Made by a program: the position numbers and the translations under genes. Positions 6,470 through 13,883 of a stretch of DNA of 18,050 bases are shown here, piece after piece. Source of the DNA: Spirochaetales bacterium (GTDB lineage Bacteria > Spirochaetota > Spirochaetia > SPDA01); the NCBI GenBank assembly GCA_004525155.1, contig SPDA01000003.1:1-18050 (forward strand), in the 5' to 3' direction. Each line of letters begins with the position of its first letter. Positions within the stretch are counted from its first letter, which is position 1. The notes below the pieces were generated by a model that was not told the origin of the DNA, ran no database searches, and saw only the letters and a list, made by a program, of their open reading frames with translations.

Positions 6470-7915
6470 GTGTCGGAGCGTAGCGGTTCATCAGCCATCA
6501 CGGCAAAACATATTCATATGGTAGGTATAAAGGGCACAGGCATGTCCGCGCTGGCGGAGGTATTGCAGGCGAGGGGCGCCAGCGTCCGCGGTTCCGATGT
6601 GGCGGATCACTTCTATACGGAAGAGGTGCTCGGCAGTCTCCGGATACCCTTTGTCAACGGTTTCTCGGCCGCGAACATCGCAGGAACTGAAGACCTTGTC
6701 GTATATTCAGCGGCTTACGATCCATCCTCCCACGAAGAACTGGTTGAAGCGGCGGGCCGCGGCATTCCCCTGCTCTCCTACCCGGAAGCCCTCGGCCTGC
6801 TCTCGAAGGAGGCGGTATCGACAGGTATTGCGGGCGTTCACGGCAAGACCACCACCACTGCCATGACGGGAACCATATTAAAGGCCCTGGGCCTGCCGGT
6901 AACCGTCATTGCAGGCTCCGCAGCGCGCGATTTCGGCGACCGCTCCACCCTCCTTCTCGGCGGCACCTACCTGGTGGCCGAAACCTGTGAATACCGCCGG
7001 CACTTTCTCTCGTTTCATCCATCGTGCGTGGTGATTACCAGCGTGGAGCCGGACCACCTCGATTATTTCAGGGATTATGACGATATTCTCTCCGCCTTCG
7101 TTGCCTACGGCCGCAGCCTTCCGCCGGGGGGCGTTCTCATCTACTGCGCTGATGACATTGGCGCCTGCCAGGCAGCCGAAGGCATCGCTGAAGGCCGGGG
7201 CGACCTTACCCTTACGCCCTATGGGGAAAAAGCTTCAGGCGCCTTCCGCATTCAGGAAATATCCGCCGGCACGGGAGAGACCAGGTTCAGGCTCCAGGGC
7301 ATGCGCGTACCCTTTTCCCTGCATGTACCGGGAAGCCACAATGTTAAAAACGCGGCTGCGGCTGCGGCGGCGGCGGGCCGGATACTGGAACAGGAACGGG
7401 GCGTGTGTACAGAAGCCGACGAGAAAGTCATCAGCAGGGCGCTTGCGGATTTCAGGGGGACCAGGAGGAGATCCGAAATTGTCGGCGAGGCCGGGGGGAT
7501 CCTTTTTATGGATGATTACGGTCACCACCCCACGGCCATGGAAACGACCCTTAAAGGTCTGAAAGATTTTTACGGAAACAGGCGCATTGTTGTCGATTTC
7601 ATGTCGCACACCTATTCCAGAACGAAAAAGCTTCTCCCTGATTTTGCCTCGAGTCTGACGTACGCGGATGCCGTCGTCCTTCACAAGATCTACGCATCCG
7701 CCAGGGAAAAAGACAGCGGCCGGGTGACAGGAAGGGACCTCTACAAGGCCGTGCGTGACCTGCGTGAAGAGGTCTACTATTTCGAAGAAGTTATGGATGC
7801 GTTACCATTCCTTCAAGGTTTCCTGCAAGCCGGAGACCTGTTTATTACAATGGGTGCCGGGGACAACTGGAAACTCTGCCATGCCCTGTACAGCGCCTTC
7901 GGAGGACAATCATGA
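6470..7915 (+). CDS. murC: UDP-N-acetylmuramate:L-alanine ligase
   Basis: MurC adds L-alanine to UDP-MurNAc, the first stem-peptide residue, in the cytoplasm. 481 residues, normal length. Seen: HIHMVGIKGTGMSALAEVL (14-32), the N-terminal UDP-sugar fold; GVHGKTTTT (122-130), ATP loop; AETCEYRRHFL (170-180), the alternative to the E. coli AEADESDGSF motif; EPDHLDYF (193-200); GSHNVKNA (288-295); DDYGHHPTA (348-356) and MGAGD (461-465). These fit MurC; Mpl (tripeptide ligase) also shares the fold but is less likely given the start and length. GTG 6470 has no Shine-Dalgarno site, and its promoter ends 6 bases upstream, so translation is probably leaderless; the next start, ATG 6518, would cut into the first strand. 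The stop overlaps the yicC ATG (ATGA). Confidence 0.94.
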   Translation: MSERSGSSAITAKHIHMVGIKGTGMSALAEVLQARGASVRGSDVADHFYTEEVLGSLRIPFVNGFSAANIAGTEDLVVYSAAYDPSSHEELVEAAGRGIPLLSYPEALGLLSKEAVSTGIAGVHGKTTTTAMTGTILKALGLPVTVIAGSAARDFGDRSTLLLGGTYLVAETCEYRRHFLSFHPSCVVITSVEPDHLDYFRDYDDILSAFVAYGRSLPPGGVLIYCADDIGACQAAEGIAEGRGDLTLTPYGEKASGAFRIQEISAGTGETRFRLQGMRVPFSLHVPGSHNVKNAAAAAAAAGRILEQERGVCTEADEKVISRALADFRGTRRRSEIVGEAGGILFMDDYGHHPTAMETTLKGLKDFYGNRRIVVDFMSHTYSRTKKLLPDFASSLTYADAVVLHKIYASAREKDSGRVTGRDLYKAVRDLREEVYYFEEVMDALPFLQGFLQAGDLFITMGAGDNWKLCHALYSAFGGQS

Positions 7916-8826
7916 GCAGGGGCCGCATAAACAGCATGACCGGCTTCGGTTACGGAGAAACACAGAACGAAAGACTGCATGTCCTGATAGAAATAAAGTC
8001 CTACAACAACAGGTATCTCGACATCATCGTCAGTTCCTCACCTGTCATCTCCCCCCTGGAACCGCGGATAAGGGAACTGATCGCGTCGAAAACCGCCCGG
8101 GGCCGGGTGGAAGCCGTGGTAAAAGTACGGGAGCTCGAGGAAAACATCGACCTCAAGATCGATAAAACCGCCCTCGCCTCCTATATGGCCGCATATTCAG
8201 ACCTGATCAGGGAATCCGGAATAGATGACAGCGTCAAGCTCTCCCACCTCATTGGAAGCGAGGAAATCTTAAAAAAAATAAAGCACCGGCAGGTCGAAAG
8301 TCTCTGGCAGGCGATAGAACCCCTTTTCCGGGAGGTGCTCGAATCCTTCGGGGAATCAAGGCAAAGGGAAGGGGACGCCCTAAGGGCGGATATGGTTAAC
8401 CAGATAGGGCGGTTTGAGGCAGCCCTGGAAATAATTGAGGGGCTCGCTTCCCGGATGGCAACTTCGATTCGGGAAATGCTGGAACAGAAACTGAAAACCC
8501 TGTTCGCCAATCCCGGGGATGAGGCGAGAATTCTCACGGAAACCGCGCTGCTTCTCGTAAAATACAGCGTCAACGAGGAAATAGTGCGGACCCGGGGTCA
8601 CCTCAAGGAACTGCGGACCTACCTCGATTCTCCCGGCGCTGCGGAAGCGGCAGCGGAAAGCGGGGGGCACGGCCTGGGGAAAAAACTCGATTTCATCTGT
8701 CAGGAACTTAACAGAGAGATCAACACCATGGCATCAAAAAGCACGATTCTCGAAATAAACCAGGCAGTCATTGAAATGAAGGATACTCTGGAAAATATCC
8801 GGGAGCAGCTGCGCAATGTCGAATAA
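7912..8826 (+). CDS. yicC: YicC/YloC family endoribonuclease
   Basis: 304 residues, slightly longer than E. coli YicC (287). The N-terminal domain opens with the family signature SMTGFG (8-13), then IEIKSYNNRYLDI, and RGRVEAVVKV (83-92). The C-terminal domain (DUF1732) ends GKKLDFICQELNREINTMAS (256-275), the most conserved stretch of the family. YicC proteins are endoribonucleases described in E. coli and Bacillus as acting in RNA turnover; substrate here is unknown. ATG 7912 overlaps the murC stop by 4 bases and has GGAGG (7901-7905) 6 bases upstream. The 3' end overlaps cmk by 11 bases. In many bacteria yicC precedes a nucleotide kinase (gmk); here the same place is held by a CMP kinase. 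Confidence 0.92.
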   Translation: MSRGRINSMTGFGYGETQNERLHVLIEIKSYNNRYLDIIVSSSPVISPLEPRIRELIASKTARGRVEAVVKVRELEENIDLKIDKTALASYMAAYSDLIRESGIDDSVKLSHLIGSEEILKKIKHRQVESLWQAIEPLFREVLESFGESRQREGDALRADMVNQIGRFEAALEIIEGLASRMATSIREMLEQKLKTLFANPGDEARILTETALLLVKYSVNEEIVRTRGHLKELRTYLDSPGAAEAAAESGGHGLGKKLDFICQELNREINTMASKSTILEINQAVIEMKDTLENIREQLRNVE

Positions 8827-9340
8827 AAACACTATTGCCATTTCGGGTAAAAGCGGCTGCGGAAACACCACGGTCAGCAGGCTGGTAGCCGAAGCCATCG
8901 GACTGCGCATAATAAACTACACTTTTCACACACTCGCGGATGAAAGGAACATGGATTTTAAAAGCCTGTGCCTGCTCGCGGAGAAGGATCCTCAATTCGA
9001 TTATTTTGTGGACGAAAAACAGATGGAACTGGCCCGGGGAGGACAATGCGTCCTCGGCTCGCGGCTCGCGATATGGCTCCTGAAGGATGCGGATCTCAAG
9101 GTCTATCTCACGGCAGCTCCCCGGGTACGCGCACAGCGTATTTTCAACCGGGAAGGGGGAAGTTTCGAGAATGTATCCCGCGAAATGGCGGAAAGAGACG
9201 CGCGGGACACGAACCGCTATAAACGGCTCTACGGAATTGACAACGATAGCTACACTTTCGCGGATCTTGTTATCGATACGGATAATCTCGATCAGAATGG
9301 AGTGGCGCAGAGAATAATAGAATTCGCAGAAAAAATATGA
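8816..9340 (+). CDS. cmk: Short archaeal-type cytidylate kinase with deviant P-loop
   Basis: 174 residues, matching the short (about 180) CMP kinases of archaea and some spirochaetes rather than the 225-residue E. coli type. It should phosphorylate CMP/dCMP with ATP. Seen: IAISGKSGCGNTTVSRLVAE (7-26) as P-loop, VLGSRLAIWLL (79-89), LKVYLTAAPRVRAQRIF (94-110) and the lid region RDARDTNRYKRLYGID (127-142). The Walker A Lys is replaced by Asn17 (GKSGCGNTT); Lys12 in the same loop might substitute. I recall that some short CMP kinases also lack this Lys, but could not check. The start ATG 8816 lies inside the end of yicC (11-base overlap), with GGGAG about 10 bases upstream. Last gene of the murC operon. 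An alternative is a related nucleotide-binding protein without kinase activity. Confidence 0.8.
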   Translation: MSNKNTIAISGKSGCGNTTVSRLVAEAIGLRIINYTFHTLADERNMDFKSLCLLAEKDPQFDYFVDEKQMELARGGQCVLGSRLAIWLLKDADLKVYLTAAPRVRAQRIFNREGGSFENVSREMAERDARDTNRYKRLYGIDNDSYTFADLVIDTDNLDQNGVAQRIIEFAEKI

Positions 9341-9342
9341 TA

Positions 9343-9371
9343 TTGAATTTTCCCCGGCCTTAAACTATACT
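9343..9371 (+). promoter_or_regulatory. Sigma-70-type promoter of the TPR-rlmN operon
   Basis: -35 TTGAAT (9343-9348, 4/6) and -10 TATACT (9366-9371, 5/6) with a 17-base spacer, starting just after the cmk stop. Predicted transcription start near 9378, giving a leader of about 22 bases. I see no convincing Shine-Dalgarno site before ATG 9400. Confidence 0.55.
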
Positions 9372-9399
9372 TTTTACGCAATTGCTGAAATATTGACGA

Positions 9400-9750
9400 A
9401 TGGATATAAAAGAGGCATTAAAAAATATACCTGACCACGGATTTATCAAACTTACATCCCAGAGGCTGAGTTCTCTCACCGCTGAGCAGCGTATCGGTCT
9501 TATCCGCAGGGGAAACGAACTTTACAACAAAGGGGAAGTAGAACAGGCAAAACGGATTTTTTTGACCACCGGATATTCGGACGGAATTATCCGTGTCGGG
9601 GACTTGTATTACAGTGAAAATAAATTTATCGAAGCTTTCAGGATGTACGTACTGGCTCCCGCGCCGGCCAAAAAAGAGCGCATGATCGAATCCATGGCGA
9701 TGGTAGTACAGCACTGGCTGAAAACCGAAAAGGAAGAAATCGATGCATGA
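9400..9750 (+). CDS. Small helical protein, TPR-like, unknown function
   Basis: 116 residues; not a family I can name. It is predicted to be all helical: MDIKEALKNI, then AEQRIGLIRRGNELYNKGEVEQAKRIF and DGIIRVGDLYYSENKFIEAFRMYVLA, which look like two degenerate TPR helix pairs (small residues at the G/A positions, NKGEVEQA and ENKFIEA turns), followed by a C-terminal helix. No signal peptide or membrane segment. Its end overlaps the start of the large TPR gene by 8 bases, so the two are made together and may be partners in one solenoid or complex. That pairing is inference from layout. Confidence 0.65.
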   Translation: MDIKEALKNIPDHGFIKLTSQRLSSLTAEQRIGLIRRGNELYNKGEVEQAKRIFLTTGYSDGIIRVGDLYYSENKFIEAFRMYVLAPAPAKKERMIESMAMVVQHWLKTEKEEIDA

Positions 9751-10846
9751 AGACATTACAGAAATACAGCTTAACGAAATCTCGGAACTTTCCAAACGCG
9801 GCTATCAGCTGTTAAAGGAAAACCTCCTGAAAGAGGCGAATGAGGCATTCTTCAGCATACTCGGTATCGATCCAAGAAACAATTACGCCCTCGTGGGATT
9901 GGGAGACGCAGCCAGGAAGCGCCATGATTTTAAGCACGCCATTGATTTCTACCAGTCCTGCCTGGAACATCATCCCGGAAACAATTACGCCCTTTTCGGC
10001 CTGGCGGACTGCTACAAGGCCTTGAATCATTACAACCAGGCCATCAAAATCTGGGAAAAATATCTTCAGCACGACAACACAAACGTTACGGTTCTGACGC
10101 GCGTGGCGGACGCCTACAGAAAGGTAAGGGATTTCCGGCACTCCAGGGAGATCTATCTGCGGGTGCTGGAAATGGAAAACGACAATGCCTATGCCCTCAT
10201 AGGCCTGGGACATCTTCACTACGACTTCAAGGAATATCAGGAAGCACTTAGATACTGGGAAAGGATGGTGGACCTGCACAAGAACGACTCGGACATCCGC
10301 ATCTATACATCCCTTGGGAACTGCCACAGGAAGCTCAAAACCTTCAAGAACGGCCTCGTGTATTTCGAAAAGGCTCTGGCCATGGAGTCGAACAACTTTT
10401 ACGCCCTCTTCGGTATCGCGGACTGCTACCGGGGCCTGAATATTCAGGAAAAGTCCCTTGAAAACTGGCTAAAGATTCTGAAACTCGATCCGCATAACAA
10501 GGTAATTCTGACAAGGGTGGGCGACGCGTACCGGGGCCTGGGAAAGTATGAAGAGGCGGAGGAGTATTACAAGAAGGCGCTCAATATAGAGTTCGATGTA
10601 TACGCCATACTTGGTCTGGCTCTTATCAATAAAACCCACGGAAAGTATGAGGAGGCCATAAGCTCCATGTTCAACCTCATACAGAACGATCCCAAAAATC
10701 ACAGGCTCTATTCGGAAATCGCCGAATGCTACCTCAGGTTGAACAGAAAGGACAAGGCCCTTGAAATACTCATGGAATTCCAGCGTCAGGGAATCAGGAA
10801 TGTCCATGTTCTGGAGATGATAGAATCGATAAAACACCGCAGCTGA
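9743..10846 (+). CDS. TPR-repeat protein (about nine TPR units)
   Basis: 367 residues, almost wholly tetratricopeptide repeats at a 34-residue period, with unit starts near residues 47, 80, 114, 148, 184, 217, 252, 286 and 319 (for example NNYALFGLADCYKALNHYNQ and NNFYALFGIADCYRGLN). TPR solenoids bind protein partners; no enzyme domain, signal peptide or membrane segment is present, so it is probably a cytoplasmic scaffold or adaptor. The block from residue 80 to about 180 is repeated at 217 to about 318, so a four-TPR segment appears to have been duplicated. ATG 9743 overlaps the preceding stop by 8 bases and has GGAAG upstream. The TGA 10844-10846 is immediately followed by ATGATG, the presumed original start of rlmN. 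Confidence 0.85.
   Translation: MHEDITEIQLNEISELSKRGYQLLKENLLKEANEAFFSILGIDPRNNYALVGLGDAARKRHDFKHAIDFYQSCLEHHPGNNYALFGLADCYKALNHYNQAIKIWEKYLQHDNTNVTVLTRVADAYRKVRDFRHSREIYLRVLEMENDNAYALIGLGHLHYDFKEYQEALRYWERMVDLHKNDSDIRIYTSLGNCHRKLKTFKNGLVYFEKALAMESNNFYALFGIADCYRGLNIQEKSLENWLKILKLDPHNKVILTRVGDAYRGLGKYEEAEEYYKKALNIEFDVYAILGLALINKTHGKYEEAISSMFNLIQNDPKNHRLYSEIAECYLRLNRKDKALEILMEFQRQGIRNVHVLEMIESIKHRS
9980..10696 (+). repeat. Internal super-repeat of four TPR units, protein level
   Basis: Residues 80-180 and 217-318 of the TPR protein align without large gaps at an offset of about 137 residues (NNYALFGLADCYKALN with NNFYALFGIADCYRGLN; VLTRVADAYRKVRDF with ILTRVGDAYRGLGKY). Two neighbouring generic TPRs would not share such specific positions, so this looks like a segmental duplication that has since diverged. 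Confidence 0.5.
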
Positions 10847-10986
10847 ATGATGAAAAACCGCCGTCCCTGATCCCTCTTTCGGGACTTCTGCCTCACGAGA
10901 TAACGGAAACTTTCGGCATTACCCCGGCCTTCCGGGGAAAACAGATATTCGCCGGGCATCAGCGTCTACTCAAACCCGTAAGCGAA
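10847..10986 (+). other. 5' coding extension of rlmN, out of frame with its apparent start
   Basis: In the rlmN frame this region encodes SLIPLSGLLPHEITETFGIT then PAFRGKQIFAGHQRLLKPVSE, which is the usual RlmN N-terminal helical domain (the FRGKQIF motif is characteristic). No ATG, GTG or TTG lies in that frame before 10987. ATG 10847 and ATG 10850, directly after the TPR stop (TGAATGATG), are in another frame that ends at TGA 10868. One extra A in the five-A run 10853-10857 would join them into MMKKPPSLIPLSGLLPHE, a normal start. So this is a real frameshift, a slippage site, or a sequencing error. Confidence 0.6.
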
Positions 10987-11874
10987 ATGAGCGACCTCCC
11001 CCTGGATTTACGAAAGCTCCTTGAGGACCGCGCAAGGCAGTACACCACGGAACACCTGGAATCCCTGAAGGACGGCAAAGGCACGGTCAAGCTCCGTCTC
11101 AAGTGTTCCGACGGCTTCGTGGTGGAGACTGTCATCCTCGAGGACAAAACGGGCAGGAGGACGGCCTGCCTTTCAAGCCAGGCTGGCTGTGCCATGGGCT
11201 GCGCCTTCTGCAAAACCGGAACCCTGGGACTTTCCAGGCAGCTCGAGACCCATGAAATCGTGGAACAATTCCTCCACGCAAGGAAGCAGGACGAAACCAT
11301 CGGAAACATTGTGTTCATGGGCATGGGGGAACCTCTCGTAAACTTTGAAAATCTCATGAAGGCTGTCAGGATCCTGCACGAACCTTCAGGCTGCGGCCTG
11401 GGTTACAAACGGATAACCGTGTCCACCTGCGGACTTTCGGAAGGAATCGAAAGGCTTGCCCTGGAAACTCCTTCCGTACGGCTTGCCCTTTCCCTCATAA
11501 CAGCCGATCAGGGAAAAAGGGAATCGCTTATACCGGCGGCGCGGACAAACACGCTGCCGCGGCTCAAAAAAAGCCTTCTTGCCTTCCAGAAAGAAAAAGA
11601 AAGCCGCATTACCCTCGAATACGTTCTGCTCAAGGGCATAAACGACGGACGGGACGAGGTGCGGAAGCTGCTTGAATTTATCCGGGGACTCGACTGCCTG
11701 ATAAACATCATTCCATGGAATCCGGTGAAGGGTCTTCCTTTTGAACGGCCGGAATCCGTGAGGACCGAAGAGTTCGTGCGCGCGCTGCGAAGTGAAGGGA
11801 TAAGCGTTACAAGACGGATGACCAGGGGAGTGAGCATAAACAGCGCCTGCGGTCAGCTCGGCGGTATTCAGTAG
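10987..11874 (+). CDS. rlmN: 23S rRNA (adenine2503-C2) methyltransferase, possibly also tRNA
   Basis: RlmN is a radical SAM enzyme that methylates C2 of A2503 in 23S rRNA (and A37 of some tRNAs). From ATG 10987 it has 295 residues, about 40-50 short at the N-terminus; the missing part is encoded just upstream (see 10847-10986). Seen: ACLSSQAGCAMGCAFCKTG (60-78), with cluster cysteines 68, 72 and 75 and Cys61 at the place of E. coli Cys118; VFMGMGEPLVNFEN (109-122), the SAM-binding GEP; ITVSTCGL (143-150); ITLEYVLLKGIND (208-220); and RRMTRGVSINSACGQLGG (276-293), with the methyl-carrying Cys288. The active site is therefore complete. The 3' end overlaps the convergent hydrolase gene by 7 bases. 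If the frame interruption is real, the product may be made poorly or lack its N-terminal rRNA-binding domain. Confidence 0.9.
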   Translation: MSDLPLDLRKLLEDRARQYTTEHLESLKDGKGTVKLRLKCSDGFVVETVILEDKTGRRTACLSSQAGCAMGCAFCKTGTLGLSRQLETHEIVEQFLHARKQDETIGNIVFMGMGEPLVNFENLMKAVRILHEPSGCGLGYKRITVSTCGLSEGIERLALETPSVRLALSLITADQGKRESLIPAARTNTLPRLKKSLLAFQKEKESRITLEYVLLKGINDGRDEVRKLLEFIRGLDCLINIIPWNPVKGLPFERPESVRTEEFVRALRSEGISVTRRMTRGVSINSACGQLGGIQ

Positions 11875-12533
11875 AGAAAAGGGTTATGCCGTTTTTCCCA
11901 CTTGATGGTTGTCTCATTTCCGTGACCCGGAAAAATCCTTGTGTCCGGCGGCAGAGGCAGGATGTACTCCCCGATACTTTTCAGAATGCTGGCCGAATCC
12001 CCGTCGGGAAGATCGGTCCTTCCGATACCCTCCTGAAAAAGCGTATCCCCGCTGAAGAGGATCCCTTCTTCCGGTACATACAGACAGATGCTTCCCCTTG
12101 TGTGGCCGGGGGTATGCAGGATCTTCAGGGATGAATCCAGAAAAAGAGAATCATGCCGGAGGATAACCTCCGGGTCCGGCACCGGCATGAACAGCGACTC
12201 GAAATAACCCTCCCCCATGATGCCGAGCCCCTCAAAACTCCGTTTATGAGACTCGTACGCCTGGGTTCCGAAATATTTGCAGTCCAGTTCGTGCACCGCA
12301 ACTTTCGGTTTTTTACCGAGGGCGAGAAAATGATTCATTGCCTGCCCCAGGGCGGCAATGTGATCCAGATGTCCGTGAGTACACAACACCGCGTCAGGCA
12401 CCAGGGACATACGATCCAGAATGGCGATAAGCTTTTCCCCGTCGCCGCCCGGATCGATGAGGATGCACAGATCCCCGGTAGTGAACACATATGCGTTTGT
12501 AAACATGGAGCCTACAACAACGGCCTCAATCAT
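11868..12533 (-). CDS. Metallo-beta-lactamase-fold hydrolase, glyoxalase II-like
   Basis: 221 residues with the complete dinuclear-metal signature: THGHLDH (52-58), HTPGHT (140-145), SGDTLF (161-166) and PGHG (202-205), plus GRTD at 171-174. The single compact domain without the extra C-terminal helical domain of true glyoxalase II resembles the YcbL/GloB-like hydrolases that cleave thioesters such as S-lactoylglutathione. Substrate cannot be told from sequence. An insertion around 80-125 lengthens it slightly. ATG 12533 has no Shine-Dalgarno site; a weak promoter (TTGAAC, 17 bases, TAATCT) ends 9 bases upstream, so a very short leader or none is possible. It is convergent with rlmN (7-base overlap) and divergent from the membrane-protein gene. 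Confidence 0.88.
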   Translation of the reverse strand: MIEAVVVGSMFTNAYVFTTGDLCILIDPGGDGEKLIAILDRMSLVPDAVLCTHGHLDHIAALGQAMNHFLALGKKPKVAVHELDCKYFGTQAYESHKRSFEGLGIMGEGYFESLFMPVPDPEVILRHDSLFLDSSLKILHTPGHTRGSICLYVPEEGILFSGDTLFQEGIGRTDLPDGDSASILKSIGEYILPLPPDTRIFPGHGNETTIKWEKRHNPFLY

Positions 12534-12541
12534 GGTATAGT
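12533..12541 (+). promoter_or_regulatory. Extended -10 promoter for the 12580 gene
   Basis: TGG-TATAGT (12533-12541) is an extended -10 (TGn plus 5/6 of TATAAT) with no good -35. Start would fall near 12548, giving a leader of about 32 bases that holds AAGGG (12570-12574) 5 bases before ATG 12580. It overlaps the divergent hydrolase start codon. Confidence 0.35.
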
Positions 12542-12579
12542 GAGATTAAGATTTTTTTCCTGAATGTTCAAGGGTATAC

Positions 12580-13821
12580 ATGTTTCAACTTACGGTTCCT
12601 CTTCTTATAGCGCTCATTTTTTACATTCTTATACCGGGATGGGGAGCTTTCCATGTTCGAAACCGGTGTAGAGGGTTTCGAAACCGGATAATCCGGGCTT
12701 CCCTGACCCCTCTTCTTCAGTACACCGAGGCCCCGGCGGCCCCCGCCGATGAAAATACAGGATTTCTCGGGTATTACCGTTTTTTTGGAAGCCTCGAAGC
12801 CATCCAGGACGATCTCATATGGCTGCGGAACCGTCACATTTCCGTGAGTGCGGACCTTAAATACTGCTCCGTTTACAGCATACCGAGTTTCCTGAATCCT
12901 TCGGAGCCGGGAGATAATGCCAGGATGGACGATATACCGGCGGACGAAATGCCGCAGCGTTTCGACTGGAACAAGATATTTTCCCTTCCCGAGGGAACAA
13001 AGATGTTTATAGCCGGCGCCCTGTACTCCGCCAAGGGGCGGGTGGTGTTCAGGAACGAAAAAGAAACACCCTTGACCGTCATTCTGTATGACGGGGAAGA
13101 GGAATCACTGCTGGCCAGGGCAATCCGCAGCGGCAGGCAGAAAAACGAGTACTGGAACCAGTTTACGCCGGTATCACTTTCCATCGGGGCTTTTGCTTTA
13201 TTCATCCTGGCGTATTCCTATCTGCGGAATCCTTTTCTCCATTTTTATTCAATCTTTTCCATCTGCCTCAGCCTCGTACCGGCCATCGTTTTATTTCCGC
13301 CCGGAATATTCTTTTATTTTATCTATAAAAATTTATGGAGAAAATCGAGGGTCTTACGGGCGGAACGGGACCTGGTCAAGCTGCCCCTGCGGTATTTCAT
13401 GAACACCGGACCCGGAGGCTTTCAGCCGGACCGGCTGAAGTACGGGATCCAGATAAAAGCGCCGCTTCCCAACGGGGGAGAATACGCCTGCAGAATACTG
13501 CCGGGCACGGAGGCTCCCGGAAGCGGGGCGGGAATACGCTACTGTTCGGTCGCGGAAAAACTGCTTCGCAGGACAGGAGGAACCGGGGAGTACTACGAAT
13601 TCGGAACCCCGGCGGACAGCGGGGATTCCCGGATGCCCCTGGGTCCGCCTGCGGACCCCCTTGCGGAACATGTAATTCTGCCGGGTAATCCCGGCGAGCT
13701 TGCCGGAGAATGCTCGCGGCAGGCGAGGATTTTCGAGTTTCTATCCATGGCTTCCTTTTTTACCGGGCTCATCGGCAACAGTATTCTGGGGTTTATAATC
13801 CTGAGCCTCATCATACGATAA
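12580..13821 (+). CDS. Multi-pass membrane protein, possibly GIDE-domain-like
   Basis: 413 residues, unrecognised at family level. Membrane segments are likely at about 3-22, 196-214, 221-250 (one or two passes) and 388-412. Residues 60-190 form a soluble part with DENTGFLGYYRFF, LKYCSVYSIPSFLNP and then LPEGTKMFIAGALYSAKGRVVFRN followed by LTVILYDGEEESLLARAIRSG just before the second membrane segment. This order (a GT-hydrophobic-G strand pair, then a strand, then a membrane segment) resembles the GIDE/MULAN domain that also occurs in bacteria without a RING finger; I hold this only as a structural guess. Residues 255-387 are a second soluble, Gly/Pro-rich part. ATG 12580 has AAGGG 5 bases upstream. 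No function can be stated. Confidence 0.65.
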   Translation: MFQLTVPLLIALIFYILIPGWGAFHVRNRCRGFRNRIIRASLTPLLQYTEAPAAPADENTGFLGYYRFFGSLEAIQDDLIWLRNRHISVSADLKYCSVYSIPSFLNPSEPGDNARMDDIPADEMPQRFDWNKIFSLPEGTKMFIAGALYSAKGRVVFRNEKETPLTVILYDGEEESLLARAIRSGRQKNEYWNQFTPVSLSIGAFALFILAYSYLRNPFLHFYSIFSICLSLVPAIVLFPPGIFFYFIYKNLWRKSRVLRAERDLVKLPLRYFMNTGPGGFQPDRLKYGIQIKAPLPNGGEYACRILPGTEAPGSGAGIRYCSVAEKLLRRTGGTGEYYEFGTPADSGDSRMPLGPPADPLAEHVILPGNPGELAGECSRQARIFEFLSMASFFTGLIGNSILGFIILSLIIR

Positions 13822-13847
13822 CCGGTTTACCTGCTCTCCAATGTTAC

Positions 13848-13876
13848 TTTATTCAATCTGCCTTTATCATTATTAT
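13848..13876 (+). promoter_or_regulatory. Weak promoter with leaderless geometry for the 13884 gene
   Basis: -35 TTTATT (13848-13853, 3/6) and -10 TATTAT (13871-13876, 5/6) with a 17-base spacer, and 7 bases to ATG 13884, exactly the geometry seen at ATG 3424. The -35 is poor, so confidence is modest. Confidence 0.35.
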
Positions 13877-13883
13877 GATTGCC

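Noticed and set aside
6470..7915. MurC as Mpl (tripeptide ligase)
   Set aside because: Motifs and length fit both folds, but the VGIKGTGMSALAE start, the CEY motif and DDYGHHPTA fit MurC better, and no recycling genes are near.
13710..13883. Upstream extension of the 13884 gene
   Set aside because: It overlaps the preceding gene by over 100 bases, and the encoded sequence is His/Tyr-rich without protein-like pattern; ATG 13884 follows a promoter-like element.
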